Part shown: in pieces, positions 27,226 to 35,467 of the stretch
Layout of the letters: each line of letters opens with the position of its first letter
How positions within the stretch are numbered: position 1 is the first letter of the stretch
Source: VRUE01 sp963844395
GTDB taxonomy: Bacteria > Actinomycetota > Thermoleophilia > Solirubrobacterales > 70-9
DNA length: 64,000 nucleotides
Assembly (NCBI GenBank): GCA_963844395.1
Contig: CAWJNX010000002.1
Span: forward strand, 1,178,001 to 1,242,000
Reading direction: 5' to 3'
The notes under the pieces: generated by a model
Told to the model about the DNA's origin: nothing
What the model saw: the letters and a program-made list of their open reading frames with translations, nothing else
The model's database searches: none
Made by a program: the position numbers and the translations under genes

Positions 27226-27828
27226 ATGGCCGCTTGGAAGCTGCCGCTGATCGTCGCCGCGATAGCGGTGCCGGTCGTGGCGGCTTTCTTGGTTGGCGGG
27301 CCGGCGGTGGGCTTCGCGGCGGGAGCACTTGCGGCGGTGGCGATCATCGTCGTTGCCGCGCGGCAGCGACCGCGAGGACCGATCGGCGCGGCCCCTGCCG
27401 AAGGCGCGCGACGCCGCGTCCTCCTCGTCGCAGCATGCCCGGTTGAGGAGCCGGGCGCGGTGGAGGCGATCGCGCGGGAGGTGCACAGCGGCGAGGCGGG
27501 GGAGGAGCCCGACGTCCTCGTGCTGGCGCCGGCGAGCATCGGCTTCCTCGACCGCTGGGCCTCGGATGTGGAGGGAGCGCGGCGGCGAGCGCAGGAGAGA
27601 CTGGTGACGACGGTCGCGGCGCTGGCGACGGCCGGGATCGACGCGGAGGCGCGGGTGGGGGACGAGGACGTGGTGCAGGCGGTCGAGGACCAGCTGGGGA
27701 GCTACCAGGCCGACGAGGTGATCTTGGTTACGGGCGGAGGCGAGGAGGGAGCCGACGAGGCAACGGCGACGGAGCTCGGATCGCGTCTGCGGGCGAAGTT
27801 CCGCCACCTGGCGCTCGGGGGTCGCTGA
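27226..27828 (+). CDS. Membrane-anchored universal-stress-like protein
   Basis: 200 residues, ATG 27226. Two N-terminal membrane helices (residues 6-45), then a soluble alpha/beta domain beginning R-R-V-L-L-V-A-A-C-P-V-E-E-P, with D-V-L-V-L-A-P-A-S and D-E-V-I-L-V-T-G-G-G-E-E-G-A-D near the end, the layout of a USP or glycosyltransferase-like Rossmann fold. No nucleotide-binding glycine loop of the ATP-binding USP class is clear. Function unknown. Confidence 0.6.
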   Translation: MAAWKLPLIVAAIAVPVVAAFLVGGPAVGFAAGALAAVAIIVVAARQRPRGPIGAAPAEGARRRVLLVAACPVEEPGAVEAIAREVHSGEAGEEPDVLVLAPASIGFLDRWASDVEGARRRAQERLVTTVAALATAGIDAEARVGDEDVVQAVEDQLGSYQADEVILVTGGGEEGADEATATELGSRLRAKFRHLALGGR

Positions 27829-27845
27829 TGGCGAGAGGGCGGCGC

Positions 27846-28856
27846 TCAGCAGACGTGTACAGGCGCCGCGCTCTTGACGACCTGGAAGGCGCCCGAAATC
27901 CCCTTCAGCTGGTTGAGATTGTCGTCGTCCCAGCGCCGGTCGCTGGTCCCGCTGAAGAACCAGTTGGAGCCGTTGTCGGCGACGATCATCCCGTAGCGCT
28001 TCAGCGCTTCGGCGATCGCTCGGGCCGGGCCGCTGAAGTGACCGAGGCCGTAGCTGCCCTTTAGTCGCAGTCGCATCCCCATTGGCGGCGCGTTGGCGCT
28101 AGAGGTATCACCGGCGCAGTGCGAAGCGGGATGGACCCAGGCGTCGCGGGTGCTATCGAAGGTGACGCGGATCGCGTGGTCGATCCGGCCCGCGGCTGCC
28201 TCCTCGTAGCGGACAAGGCCGGGGAAGATCGGCAGCCCGGCGGCATCGGCCGAGGTCCAAGAGTCGGAACGCAGCGCGGTGGAGCGCAGATCCCACCGAG
28301 CGCCCGAGTCGGCGTTCCAATGAGCGCCTCCGCCGTGCTTGAAGAAGGCGCGATATAGCTCGTAGAGGATGCAGCGCGAGCGGTCAACGACGAGAACGTG
28401 TCGATCGCCATCGCTTTGTCGCCCGCCCTCGACCGGCGCGCCGGTTGGGACCGGAAACGGCCCGGGGTCGCTCTCGCTGCCATAGGCGGTGTAGTGGATC
28501 GGCAGCTTGCGTTGCCCGGCTCCGACCACGGCGTAGGGAAAGCCGTAGGGACGCGGCGAGCCGAAATCGGGATGGAGGAAGTTGCCGCCGTGGGCGTTGA
28601 TGTAGGCGATGGTCGCGGCCGAGTTGCGGGCGACCGGCGCCCTCGAGATGTCCTGGTTCCAAGCGGCCTGGTTCGGAAGGGACGGGGCTCGCGGCGATAG
28701 CGAGGCCGGCGGGTCGGGGAAGACTGGACAACTGCCGAGGCTCGGATAGGGCCCGACTGCGCTCGCGGTCGCCGGCCCGAGGGTGAACGCCGCCAAGACG
28801 ATTGCGCCCCCCACCCAGCGACGTGCCGGTACTCGACCACCCATGCGGTGGTTCAA
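27846..28856 (-). CDS. Secreted hypothetical protein, actinobacterial family
   Basis: TTG 28856 (or ATG 28844), 336 residues. Signal peptide visible (R-W-V-G-G-A-I-V-L-A-A-F-T-L-G-P-A-T-A-S-A then mature V-G-P-Y-P). Mature protein has N-Q-D-I-S-R-A-P-V, H-P-D-F-G, H-Y-T-A-Y-G-S-E-S-D-P-G, D-R-H-V-L-V-V-D-R-S-R-C-I-L-Y-E-L and D-N-G-S-N-W-F-F-S-G at the end, a recurrent actinobacterial secreted family of unknown function. Its TTG overlaps the stop of the repeat protein upstream (TTGA). Confidence 0.75.
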   Translation of the reverse strand: MNHRMGGRVPARRWVGGAIVLAAFTLGPATASAVGPYPSLGSCPVFPDPPASLSPRAPSLPNQAAWNQDISRAPVARNSAATIAYINAHGGNFLHPDFGSPRPYGFPYAVVGAGQRKLPIHYTAYGSESDPGPFPVPTGAPVEGGRQSDGDRHVLVVDRSRCILYELYRAFFKHGGGAHWNADSGARWDLRSTALRSDSWTSADAAGLPIFPGLVRYEEAAAGRIDHAIRVTFDSTRDAWVHPASHCAGDTSSANAPPMGMRLRLKGSYGLGHFSGPARAIAEALKRYGMIVADNGSNWFFSGTSDRRWDDDNLNQLKGISGAFQVVKSAAPVHVC

Positions 28857-29122
28857 CTACCGGCACCCCCACCCGAGGTAGGTGGCCATCCGTCGCGAAC
28901 CCGCAGCCGTCCGACTTCCAGCTCCTCGACCACGAGGCGGCCGATCTTGGCCCGCCCGATCGCCAATCGACCGACCGCAAGCCGCCCAATCGCAAAGCCA
29001 CCGACAGCAGCCGCGCCGACCGCCAGCGCCCCGATCGCCAAAGCGCCACGAGCCTGCGCGCCGTCAGCCGTCGCGCCACGAGCCCCCGGCCGGAATAACC
29101 CGATCCCACCTCGCGTCCGCAT
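28853..29122 (-). CDS. Short repeat protein with A-(I/V)-G-x-L repeats
   Basis: 89 residues, ATG 29122. The core is about ten copies of a five-residue unit such as A-I-G-A-L, A-V-G-A-A, A-I-G-R-L, K-I-G-R-L, which would form a small beta-roll or right-handed helix akin to pentapeptide-like repeats. N-terminus basic, C-terminus G-W-P-P-T-S-G-G-G. Translationally coupled to the secreted gene downstream. Function unknown. Confidence 0.6.
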   Translation of the reverse strand: MRTRGGIGLFRPGARGATADGAQARGALAIGALAVGAAAVGGFAIGRLAVGRLAIGRAKIGRLVVEELEVGRLRVRDGWPPTSGGGAGS

Positions 29123-29155
29123 ATCCCCAACCGTAGCGCTAGATTGAAGCGACGC

Positions 29156-29229
29156 GGTGGATGTAGCTCAGCTGGTAGAGCTCCTGGTTGTGGTCCAGGC
29201 GGTCGCCGGTTCGAATCCGGTCATCCACC
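29156..29229 (+). tRNA. tRNA-His (anticodon GTG)
   Basis: Acceptor GTGGATG/CATCCAC with the extra G at -1 (29156) and C73, D stem GCTC/GAGC, anticodon stem CCTGG/CCAGG with loop TTGTGGT (anticodon GTG), T arm GCCGG-TTCGAAT-CCGGT. CCA not encoded. Confidence 0.94.
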
Positions 29230-29315
29230 CTCAGCAAACGCCTGCAAACGAGCAGGTTTGGATCGACGTATTAGGCCGAATTTCGTTCCAACCGTGTTAA
29301 GACAGCCGCTCCGTT

Positions 29316-29342
29316 TCAGGCACTTTGGCCCAGAGTGCCTGA
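29316..29342. repeat. Hairpin downstream of tRNA-His
   Basis: Perfect 9-bp arms TCAGGCACT and AGTGCCTGA, loop TTGGCCCAG. Lies in a 220-bp stretch (29230-29449) between tRNA-His and the HigB-like gene that has no other feature I can support. No T-tract. Confidence 0.4.
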
Positions 29343-29449
29343 GATGGCGCCGATACGCGGGGATTGGCGGCGTTTTCGGTTACTCGGCCTCGTTTTTCCA
29401 GTGCTTAATGAGGGAGGCTTCCGACCGATGCCGATGATCGGATACGGGA

Positions 29450-29870
29450 ATGAGCAGCGGACGGAAGAAGTCGCGACCGAAGGGTGGGCGGAAGATCGTC
29501 GCCCGAGGAACCCCAGCACGTTGGGGAGTTGCATGGCATCCGAAGGCGCTCGATGAGAAGAACGCGATTGAGGATGTCGCTGAGCGCGTGGCGATAGCGC
29601 ATGTGATCGAGAAGCTGGAAGTCAACGGCCCGGCCCTGCAGAGCCCGCACCAAAGCGGCGTCATGGGCGAGGAGGGGTCGGGCTTGCGATAGCTGCGACC
29701 CGGCGAGGCAGGAGCCGGTGGCGGCCGCTCTATCGCCGGGCCGGAGAGACGTTGTTCGCAATTCTCGCCCTCGGCCCCGAGGCGGAAGTCGCAGGGCCGG
29801 TTATGCCAAGGCCGTGCGTCTGGGGAAGCAGAGGCTGAAACGACTGGAAAAAGCCAAGGAGAAGGAGTAG
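29450..29870 (+). pseudogene. HigB-like (phage Gp49-type) toxin, broken by frameshifts
   Basis: The first frame gives 80 residues ending at 29692 (A-W-H-P-K-A-L-D-E-K-N-A-I-E-D-V-A-E-R-V), then the toxin's C-terminal strand R-W-R-P-L-Y-R-R-A-G-E-T-L-F-A-I-L-A-L-G appears in another frame and the tail G-Y-A-K-A-V-R-L-G-K-Q-R-L in a third, ending at 29868-29870. The order toxin-antitoxin and the sequence fit a HigB mRNA interferase. It may be an inactive remnant, or intact but misread. Confidence 0.6.
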
Positions 29871-29918
29871 CCTGGATGTCGATTACAAGCTTGTTATCGA
29901 AGATTTCGAGGGTCAACC

Positions 29919-30296
29919 ATGGCTGATCAACTCATATCCAGTGACGACGCTCTCGCAGAGGAGCTGCGCGATCCCGAGTTCCGCGCGGAGTGGGAGCGGA
30001 CCGCGCTGGCTCGGTGGCTCGCAGTCGAGGTCACCCATTACCGCGCCGAGCACGGCCTCTCCCAGCGACACCTGGCGAAGCGGCTCGGAGTCCATCAGTC
30101 CGATGTTGCCCGCATGGAGACCGGCGAGCACACGCCTAGCCTGGAGCGCCTGGTCAGGGTCGCCAGCGGCCTGGACATCGAGCTGATGATCGACATCCGT
30201 CCGGAGAAGAAGAAGGCCCAGCTGCCAAAGAAGCGCGCGCTCGATGCGGGATCATTTGCGGTGGGTGGCTGCGAGGTCGTGCTAGCGACTGCGTAG
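29919..30296 (+). CDS. HigA-like XRE-family antitoxin
   Basis: 125 residues, ATG 29919. N-terminal helix region then HTH_3: T-H-Y-R-A-E-H-G-L-S-Q-R-H-L-A-K-R-L-G-V-H-Q-S-D-V-A-R-M-E-T-G (about residues 38-70, scaffold of 434 Cro type). Placed 48 bp after the broken HigB-like toxin, as in higBA. A basic tail (E-K-K-K-A-Q-L-P-K-K-R) follows. If the toxin is dead this is an orphan antitoxin. Confidence 0.78.
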   Translation: MADQLISSDDALAEELRDPEFRAEWERTALARWLAVEVTHYRAEHGLSQRHLAKRLGVHQSDVARMETGEHTPSLERLVRVASGLDIELMIDIRPEKKKAQLPKKRALDAGSFAVGGCEVVLATA

Positions 30297-30407
30297 ACCC
30301 AGGAAGTCGGCGAAAATAGGATCCGTCGGGCTGTGGCAGAGCATCTTCACGGGCCGGCTGATCACAGTCCAGGTAGGTGCCGCCGATTGGCCTCCTAGCA
30401 TCGGCCG

Positions 30408-31007
30408 ATGGCCGAACCTCCCGCCAGCAGCGCCGCGGTCGCTGTCCACAGAGAGTCTGCTGGCTGGCCGCCGACCTGGCTTACGAACGTCGGCGTCGTC
30501 ATCGGCCTCGGCCTTGTGGTCCTCGTCTCATCGCTGGCGATTGGAGCGGCGGCGACGTCGATGACCGAAAACGGAGTCTCCGTGGAAGACCTCCAATCCG
30601 CCGGGACCTCCGCCAACGCCGAGCAGGCCTACGACGACCTCGGGGAGGACGGTGAACGCGCCGCTTGGTGGTTTCTCGGGTTCGAGCTTCCCTTCCTTGC
30701 CAGCTTCGGATTGCTGCTCTCCGCAGGCTGCGCCTTCGCCGCTCGCCAACTCGCCACGTCGGGGGCCGAGCGTCTGGCGCGCATCGCCCGCTTTGCTGTG
30801 ATTGTCGGCTTGCTCGCTGCCCTGTCCGACCTGATTCAGAACTCCGCCGTCGCAGTCATCCTGACCGGCCACTTTGCCCAGCCAGCCCCGCGCCTCGCGG
30901 AGGTCTTCGGCTATCTCACCTGGGTCTTCGGAGTCTCGGCCGGATTCGTATTCGTGACCGGGTGGATCACCGCCGCGTTTCGATCCCGGCGAGTCGCTGC
31001 CGGATAA
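30408..31007 (+). CDS. Four-helix membrane protein, unknown
   Basis: 199 residues, ATG 30408. Hydrophobic segments near residues 25-48, 82-105, 118-140 and 165-190 with a long acidic extracytoplasmic loop after helix 1. Arg-rich C-terminus. No recognised family; looks like an actinobacterial DUF with 4 TM helices. Confidence 0.6.
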   Translation: MAEPPASSAAVAVHRESAGWPPTWLTNVGVVIGLGLVVLVSSLAIGAAATSMTENGVSVEDLQSAGTSANAEQAYDDLGEDGERAAWWFLGFELPFLASFGLLLSAGCAFAARQLATSGAERLARIARFAVIVGLLAALSDLIQNSAVAVILTGHFAQPAPRLAEVFGYLTWVFGVSAGFVFVTGWITAAFRSRRVAAG

Positions 31008-31076
31008 GCCTGGGAGCGGGCGGTTCGAAATCGTCGTCCACCCCTCAGTAGGAGTTCGGCCGGCTACCATGGCGCT

Positions 31077-31340
31077 GTGAGCAGCGAGCCAGTTCCTGGT
31101 GGGGTGGTGCACCCGCTGCCGGCAGACCTGCGCGAGGCGTTGATGGCCAACGCCACGGCACTCGATGCCTGGAAGGACATCACGCCCTTGGCGCGCAATG
31201 AGTTCATCTGCTGGGTCGAGGATGCCAAGCAGCAGGCGACCCGAGAGCGCCGCATTCGCCGGGCACGGGAGGAGCTGGAGGATGGCCAGCGCCGGCCCTG
31301 CTGCTGGCCGGGGTGCAAGCACCGTAAGCGCGCCGGCTAA
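31077..31340 (+). CDS. YdeI/OmpD-associated family protein (bacteriocin-protection, short)
   Basis: 87 residues, GTG 31077. Contains A-L-D-A-W-K-D-I-T-P-L-A-R-N-E-F-I-C-W-V and R-E-R-R-I-R-R-A-R-E-E-L, the C-terminal segment of the YdeI/OmpD-associated family, ending with a Cys-rich C-C-W-P-G-C-K-H. Overlaps the ring-cleavage gene's 3' end on the other strand by 4 bp. Confidence 0.65.
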   Translation: MSSEPVPGGVVHPLPADLREALMANATALDAWKDITPLARNEFICWVEDAKQQATRERRIRRAREELEDGQRRPCCWPGCKHRKRAG

Positions 31341-32140
31341 GCGCTGGGATCTACGCCCAGCGTCACTCTTGCCGTGAAGCCATCCCGGGCGAGATTGCTG
31401 CCGACCCGTGCGAGGGCGAGGGCCGAGCTCGAGCCGCCCTGATACCGAAAGATGCCATCCGTGTTGCGCGAGGTGATTTCGGCCGTGTTCCGGTTGTAGG
31501 GGGCAAGCGAGAAGACCTCCGCGTCGCGCTGATCGGAGGTGAACAGCTGGCCGGTGTGCGAGACGTAACCGCCGGAGTAGATGCCGCCGGTCTGCCGCCC
31601 ACCAATATGGACCTTGAGGTGGATGTGCGTCGTCCGCCCCGGGTACTGGCCTGGGTAGATGGTCGCGAACTCTGCCAGGCCGTTCCCGTCGGTCAGCTGG
31701 ACCCCACGCAGGTAGGTCTCGCCGTCGCTGTCCTCCGGTGAGACGCCCGAGTAGACGCCAAGCGCGTCGCAGTGCCAGATGTCTACGGCGGCATCGCGAA
31801 TCGGCTCGCAGGTATTCGAGTCAACGACGGTCAGCGCGAGCGCGAGCGGCACGCCGGGGCGGTTCTCGACGATGTCCCGTCGAACCTGCGCCAGGTCGAT
31901 GTAGAAGGGGCCTTCCTCCTGCGCGGGCGTCAACACGCAGTCGGGCACGGTCGTGGCCCCTTCCGCCACGGATTTGGCCGCCTCGTCCTCGTCAGTGCCG
32001 CAGGCGTAAAGGGCAACGCTCGCCAGCGCCCCTGCCGACAGCGCCACCATCTCGCGGCGCCGCATCGGTACCTGGATCTGGTTGGAGGGTCGGCAGTTGT
32101 CCGCCGGACCCTTCTGACTCCCGCTCGGGTTATTGCTCAT
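31337..32140 (-). CDS. TAT-exported lipoprotein of the intradiol ring-cleavage dioxygenase family
   Basis: 267 residues, ATG 32140. Twin-Arg R-R-R-E-M at residues 27-31, hydrophobic stretch, lipobox L-Y-A-C47. The mature part carries E-E-G-P-F-Y, W-H-C-D-A-L-G-V-Y-S-G and Y-P-G-R-T-T-H-I-H-L-K-V, supplying the Tyr/His iron ligands of protocatechuate 3,4-dioxygenase-type enzymes. Exported, lipid-anchored members are common but their substrates are unknown. It ends the minus-strand lipid cluster, with 125 bp between it and the patatin gene. Confidence 0.82.
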   Translation of the reverse strand: MSNNPSGSQKGPADNCRPSNQIQVPMRRREMVALSAGALASVALYACGTDEDEAAKSVAEGATTVPDCVLTPAQEEGPFYIDLAQVRRDIVENRPGVPLALALTVVDSNTCEPIRDAAVDIWHCDALGVYSGVSPEDSDGETYLRGVQLTDGNGLAEFATIYPGQYPGRTTHIHLKVHIGGRQTGGIYSGGYVSHTGQLFTSDQRDAEVFSLAPYNRNTAEITSRNTDGIFRYQGGSSSALALARVGSNLARDGFTARVTLGVDPSA

Positions 32141-32265
32141 CGGCCACCTTCCAACTGCGGGAATTCTCCCTCGACACAATTGCGAACGTCTGCGCGGAGC
32201 GCCTCAGTGTTCGGTGTCGTATAAGTCAGGTATCTTCGCGCATTTATCGCTTCCGTCCACGACAT

Positions 32266-33717
32266 TCAGGATTTTTTTACGCCCGCGACAAGTTCGGCGG
32301 CCATGACGCGCTCGAACATGGCGGCCGTCGCGAGCCGCCGCCAAATCGACGGGGCATCGGTCACGATTGGGAGCGGCACTGGCGTCGTGCCACCGCCCCG
32401 CGGGTCCAGCACCCCCTCGGCGAGGAGGCTTTCGCTGCCACTCTCGAGCAGCTCGACGTGCAAGCGCCGCAGCGACCTCAGGCGCTCGGCGAGCGACTTG
32501 TCGGGCCGGGTCGCTCGCCGAGCCCGCAGCCGCACTTCGTGCCCGCCGGCGTTGAGCATCGCTTCGTAGACAAGCGCGCCGCCTTCCAGCCTCACCCGGC
32601 CGTCGCGCAGCATGGCCTCACCGATGGTGGGTGCTCTCACCCGGCCGACGAGCCTGGCCTCCGGCGCGGCCCCGGCGACGAACACCGCGGTGTCGGGCAC
32701 TTCCGCGGCCAGCTCCGTTCGTCCCAGTGGGCCGGCGTGCCGCTCGCGCCACGAGACGCGGACACCGGGCTGCTCCATCCTCGTTGCCTCGGGCGTCAGC
32801 CCGACACCACGCTCGCGGTCCGCCGCGCCGAGGTAGCGGCAAGCGTCGCTGTAGCCCATCGCTACGAGCGTGGACGCGTCAATCCGTCCCATGAAGAAGT
32901 CGGGATCGAGCGGGATCGGATGCCGCGGCTTGACCACGTGGACGATCACCGGCCGCCGTTGCCCGTAGGGCGAATGTCCGGCGACGATCGCCTCGTTCAG
33001 CTCGCGGACTCGGTCGAGCTCCTCGAACAGCACTCCGTTGGCGCTCTGCTCGATCATGTGCACGTATTGGGGGAACGGCCCGTCGCGGTAGGCGGGGGTG
33101 TTGCCGATGCACCAGGGGATCCACAGCTCCTCGGCGCCGCGCTTGACGGCGCCGATCAGGTTCGCGTCCTTGATCCACACGGAGTCGAGATAGGGCGTTC
33201 CGCCGCGCCGCACCGCGGGCATCAGCACCGGCAACGAGATGCCGGCGAGGAGGACGCCCAGATCGATCTTGCGATGCTCGATCGCCTCGTTGGTCTTCGC
33301 CGCGTGATTGCAGACGTTGAAGGTGCCTTCGATTCCCCGCGCTGCGCGGATCGCCTCGACGTCCACGCCCAGATGCGGGAACACTCGGCGCTCGATCCCA
33401 GTAGAACTCCCAAATCCGGGCAAGTGCGGAACTCGCAGGTAGTCGCGCAGCGGCAGCGGCGTGGCGAAGTCCCGCACCCGCAGCGTCCGCCACCGCTCGG
33501 CCATCTCCCGTGGCGAACGGCCCGACATCAGCATTGCGAGGTTGATCGTCCCGCCGGAGGTTCCGTCCGCGTGTGCAAACCCGAGGCCGGCCTCCTCCAG
33601 CGCGCAGAGGACGCCGGCCTGCCAGGCGACGCGCATGCCCCCTCCGGCGAGAATCAGTGAACGACGCGGCGCCTCGAGGTCGGTTGGATCAATGGCGAGG
33701 GAGGGCGTGTGCTCCAT
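32266..33717 (-). CDS. Patatin-like phospholipase
   Basis: 483 residues, ATG 33717. Oxyanion loop G-G-G-M-R-V-A-W, nucleophile in G-T-S-G-G, and dyad Asp in the L-D-S-V region of P-Y-L-D-S-V-W-I-K-D-A. In place of the usual DGG the sequence is D-S-V, a change worth noting. Predicted to cleave acyl esters of membrane lipids. Third-to-last gene of the tight cluster (3 bp after the small membrane gene). Confidence 0.85.
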   Translation of the reverse strand: MEHTPSLAIDPTDLEAPRRSLILAGGGMRVAWQAGVLCALEEAGLGFAHADGTSGGTINLAMLMSGRSPREMAERWRTLRVRDFATPLPLRDYLRVPHLPGFGSSTGIERRVFPHLGVDVEAIRAARGIEGTFNVCNHAAKTNEAIEHRKIDLGVLLAGISLPVLMPAVRRGGTPYLDSVWIKDANLIGAVKRGAEELWIPWCIGNTPAYRDGPFPQYVHMIEQSANGVLFEELDRVRELNEAIVAGHSPYGQRRPVIVHVVKPRHPIPLDPDFFMGRIDASTLVAMGYSDACRYLGAADRERGVGLTPEATRMEQPGVRVSWRERHAGPLGRTELAAEVPDTAVFVAGAAPEARLVGRVRAPTIGEAMLRDGRVRLEGGALVYEAMLNAGGHEVRLRARRATRPDKSLAERLRSLRRLHVELLESGSESLLAEGVLDPRGGGTTPVPLPIVTDAPSIWRRLATAAMFERVMAAELVAGVKKS

Positions 33718-33720
33718 GCC

Positions 33721-34095
33721 TCACCGGATCCGCCGCCAGTGCTCGGCGGCGAGCAGCCCTGAGAGCAGGTCGAAGAAGGCGACGCCGAGGGCGAGCGGCG
33801 AGAAGATTCGCCGTCTGACCCCGAGTCCGACCGCAACGAAGGCCCCGATCTTCTGCAGAGCAGCCCAGAAGACGATCACCGGATCTCGCCCCGGGCGCAG
33901 CAGCGCGTTCAGGAGCCCACCGCCGACGACGACCATGAACATGCCGATCGTGCCGAAGAAGTGGCGCGCGGTGGCGTCTTCCTCGGCCATCAGCGTCCGC
34001 AGCAGCCGCCGCGGAGCGAGCGCCTGCACGGCGCCCGAGACCATGGTCAGCGCGGAGATCGCGATCAGCGCCCGGCGGATGAACGAGTCCGACAT
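33721..34095 (-). CDS. Small four-helix membrane protein
   Basis: 124 residues, ATG 34095 overlapping the previous gene's stop. Four hydrophobic helices with R-R-A-L-I-A-I-S at the start, D-A-T-A-R-H-F-F-G-T-I-G and L-L-A-A-E-H-W-R-R-I-R at the end. Part of the cluster; no family named from the sequence. Confidence 0.6.
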   Translation of the reverse strand: MSDSFIRRALIAISALTMVSGAVQALAPRRLLRTLMAEEDATARHFFGTIGMFMVVVGGGLLNALLRPGRDPVIVFWAALQKIGAFVAVGLGVRRRIFSPLALGVAFFDLLSGLLAAEHWRRIR

Positions 34096-34559
34096 CAGGC
34101 TGCCCTCAGCACGAAGTAGAGCGCGATGGCGACCCACTGCACGGTCCAGAGCGAGGTGCGGACGACGTTCAGCCGCATCCACTTGCCGAGCAGGACCCGA
34201 AGGCGCTCCTGATCGCTGACGCCCCCCTTGAGCTCCTTGTTGTACGGGAAGATGAACAAGATGGTGAGTGCCGTGGCTGCGATCACGCCAGCCAGGTAGA
34301 CGATCGGAGCCCACAGGTACTCGCTGTCGGCCTCGCCGATGAGCAGGGCAACGGCGGCGATCAGCATGCCGATCGTCATCCAGGTGAAGTACTGAGTCGC
34401 ATGCTTGACCGGCTCGATGAACGGCAGCTCGTACGTCTCCGGAGTGAGCCGGGGCGCGATGGGAAACGAGAAAAGCACGAGCGACCAGCCGGTGCCCAGG
34501 TACATCGAGGCGAACAGCAGCATCAGTGCGGCGACGATGACGTTCGCAGTCTCGTTCAT
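34095..34559 (-). CDS. DUF1772-like four-helix membrane protein
   Basis: 154 residues, ATG 34559, overlapping the next upstream gene's stop by 4 bp. Four helices with L-G-T-G-W-S-L-V-L-F-S-F-P and F-I-E-P-V-K-H-A-T-Q-Y-F-T. Resembles the DUF1772/anthrone-oxygenase-like four-helix group but I cannot confirm. Belongs to the lipid/sterol-like cluster. Confidence 0.55.
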   Translation of the reverse strand: MNETANVIVAALMLLFASMYLGTGWSLVLFSFPIAPRLTPETYELPFIEPVKHATQYFTWMTIGMLIAAVALLIGEADSEYLWAPIVYLAGVIAATALTILFIFPYNKELKGGVSDQERLRVLLGKWMRLNVVRTSLWTVQWVAIALYFVLRAA

Positions 34560-35467
34560 CGTGGCGGCGGCGCGACGCGCTGGGCGCCGTCGTGTTGGAG
34601 GGCCGGGTCGTCCGGCGGCGGCAGCCATTCCTGACTCTGGCCGAGGCCGACGACACTCTCCAGCCCCTCTGGGACATCGGTGGGTGGCTGGTCGTAGTGG
34701 AGGAACCAGCACTCGAAGTGGTCGTCAAGCACTCCGGCCGTCCGCGGGAACCATGCCGTGGCGAGGGGCCGCTCCGCAATGTCCAGCTCCTTCAGCGGCG
34801 CGACCCGGGGATGGTCGCCGATGATCAGCCGCCCCGAGCGGGTGAACGGGAGGTTGAAGCCGCCCTTCCCTCGGAAGTGGATGTAGGACTTCATCAGCAT
34901 GCCGCGGAAGGCGCAGTAGTTCGCGGCCGCGGCGGCGACCGGCAGGCCCGCGAAACGCGGTCGGTCAATCTCGATCCGGATCGCGAGCTGTCCGTCGAGG
35001 TCGTACTGGCTCGACACGGTCCGCTTCGAGATCACGAAGTCGAGGTTCGCTTGGTGCTTCGGCATGCCCCAGATGCCCTTGCCGCCCTTGACCGAGATCT
35101 CGGTGCTGACCGGAAGGTCGAGCACGTACTGACCGGTCCCGTAATGGCCGGTGAGGAGCGCCGGGACGAGCCGGGGCGCGGGACGCTCGCCGTGGGTGCA
35201 GGCGATCGCGATCGAGAACTCCACGTAGCGCCCGATGTCGGTCACTTCGTAATTGACGACGGTGACGACGAGCGCGCCCCGGTCGCCCCAGAGCCGCAAC
35301 GGGTGCACCTCGTCGCCGGGGATCAGCTCGGCGGCGCGCCGAGCGTCGATCGGGAAGATCGCCATCAGAGACGGCGTGTCCTCCGAGTTGACCGGCAGCT
35401 CGAAGCGGATGCCGTCGACGAGGGCATGGCGTCCAGCCTGCCGCTCGAGGCGCTTTGGGATTCTCAC
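34556..35467 (-). CDS. Acetoacetate decarboxylase-like protein
   Basis: 303 residues from GTG 35467, coupled to the alpha/beta hydrolase. Motif K-G-I-W-G-M-P-K-H-Q-A-N-L matches the active-site segment of acetoacetate decarboxylase (usually with two adjacent Lys; the second is His here). The family also includes enzymes with aldol or hydratase chemistry. It may act on a keto acid made in the cluster. Confidence 0.7.
   Translation of the reverse strand: MRIPKRLERQAGRHALVDGIRFELPVNSEDTPSLMAIFPIDARRAAELIPGDEVHPLRLWGDRGALVVTVVNYEVTDIGRYVEFSIAIACTHGERPAPRLVPALLTGHYGTGQYVLDLPVSTEISVKGGKGIWGMPKHQANLDFVISKRTVSSQYDLDGQLAIRIEIDRPRFAGLPVAAAAANYCAFRGMLMKSYIHFRGKGGFNLPFTRSGRLIIGDHPRVAPLKELDIAERPLATAWFPRTAGVLDDHFECWFLHYDQPPTDVPEGLESVVGLGQSQEWLPPPDDPALQHDGAQRVAPPPR

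Noticed and set aside
29144..29437. Plus-strand ORF through tRNA-His
   Set aside because: Starts within the tRNA and has no homology-like features.
29156..31047. Attachment site duplication of the tRNA-His 3' end near 31036
   Set aside because: The similarity TCCACCCCTCAG has one inserted base and is too short to support integration.
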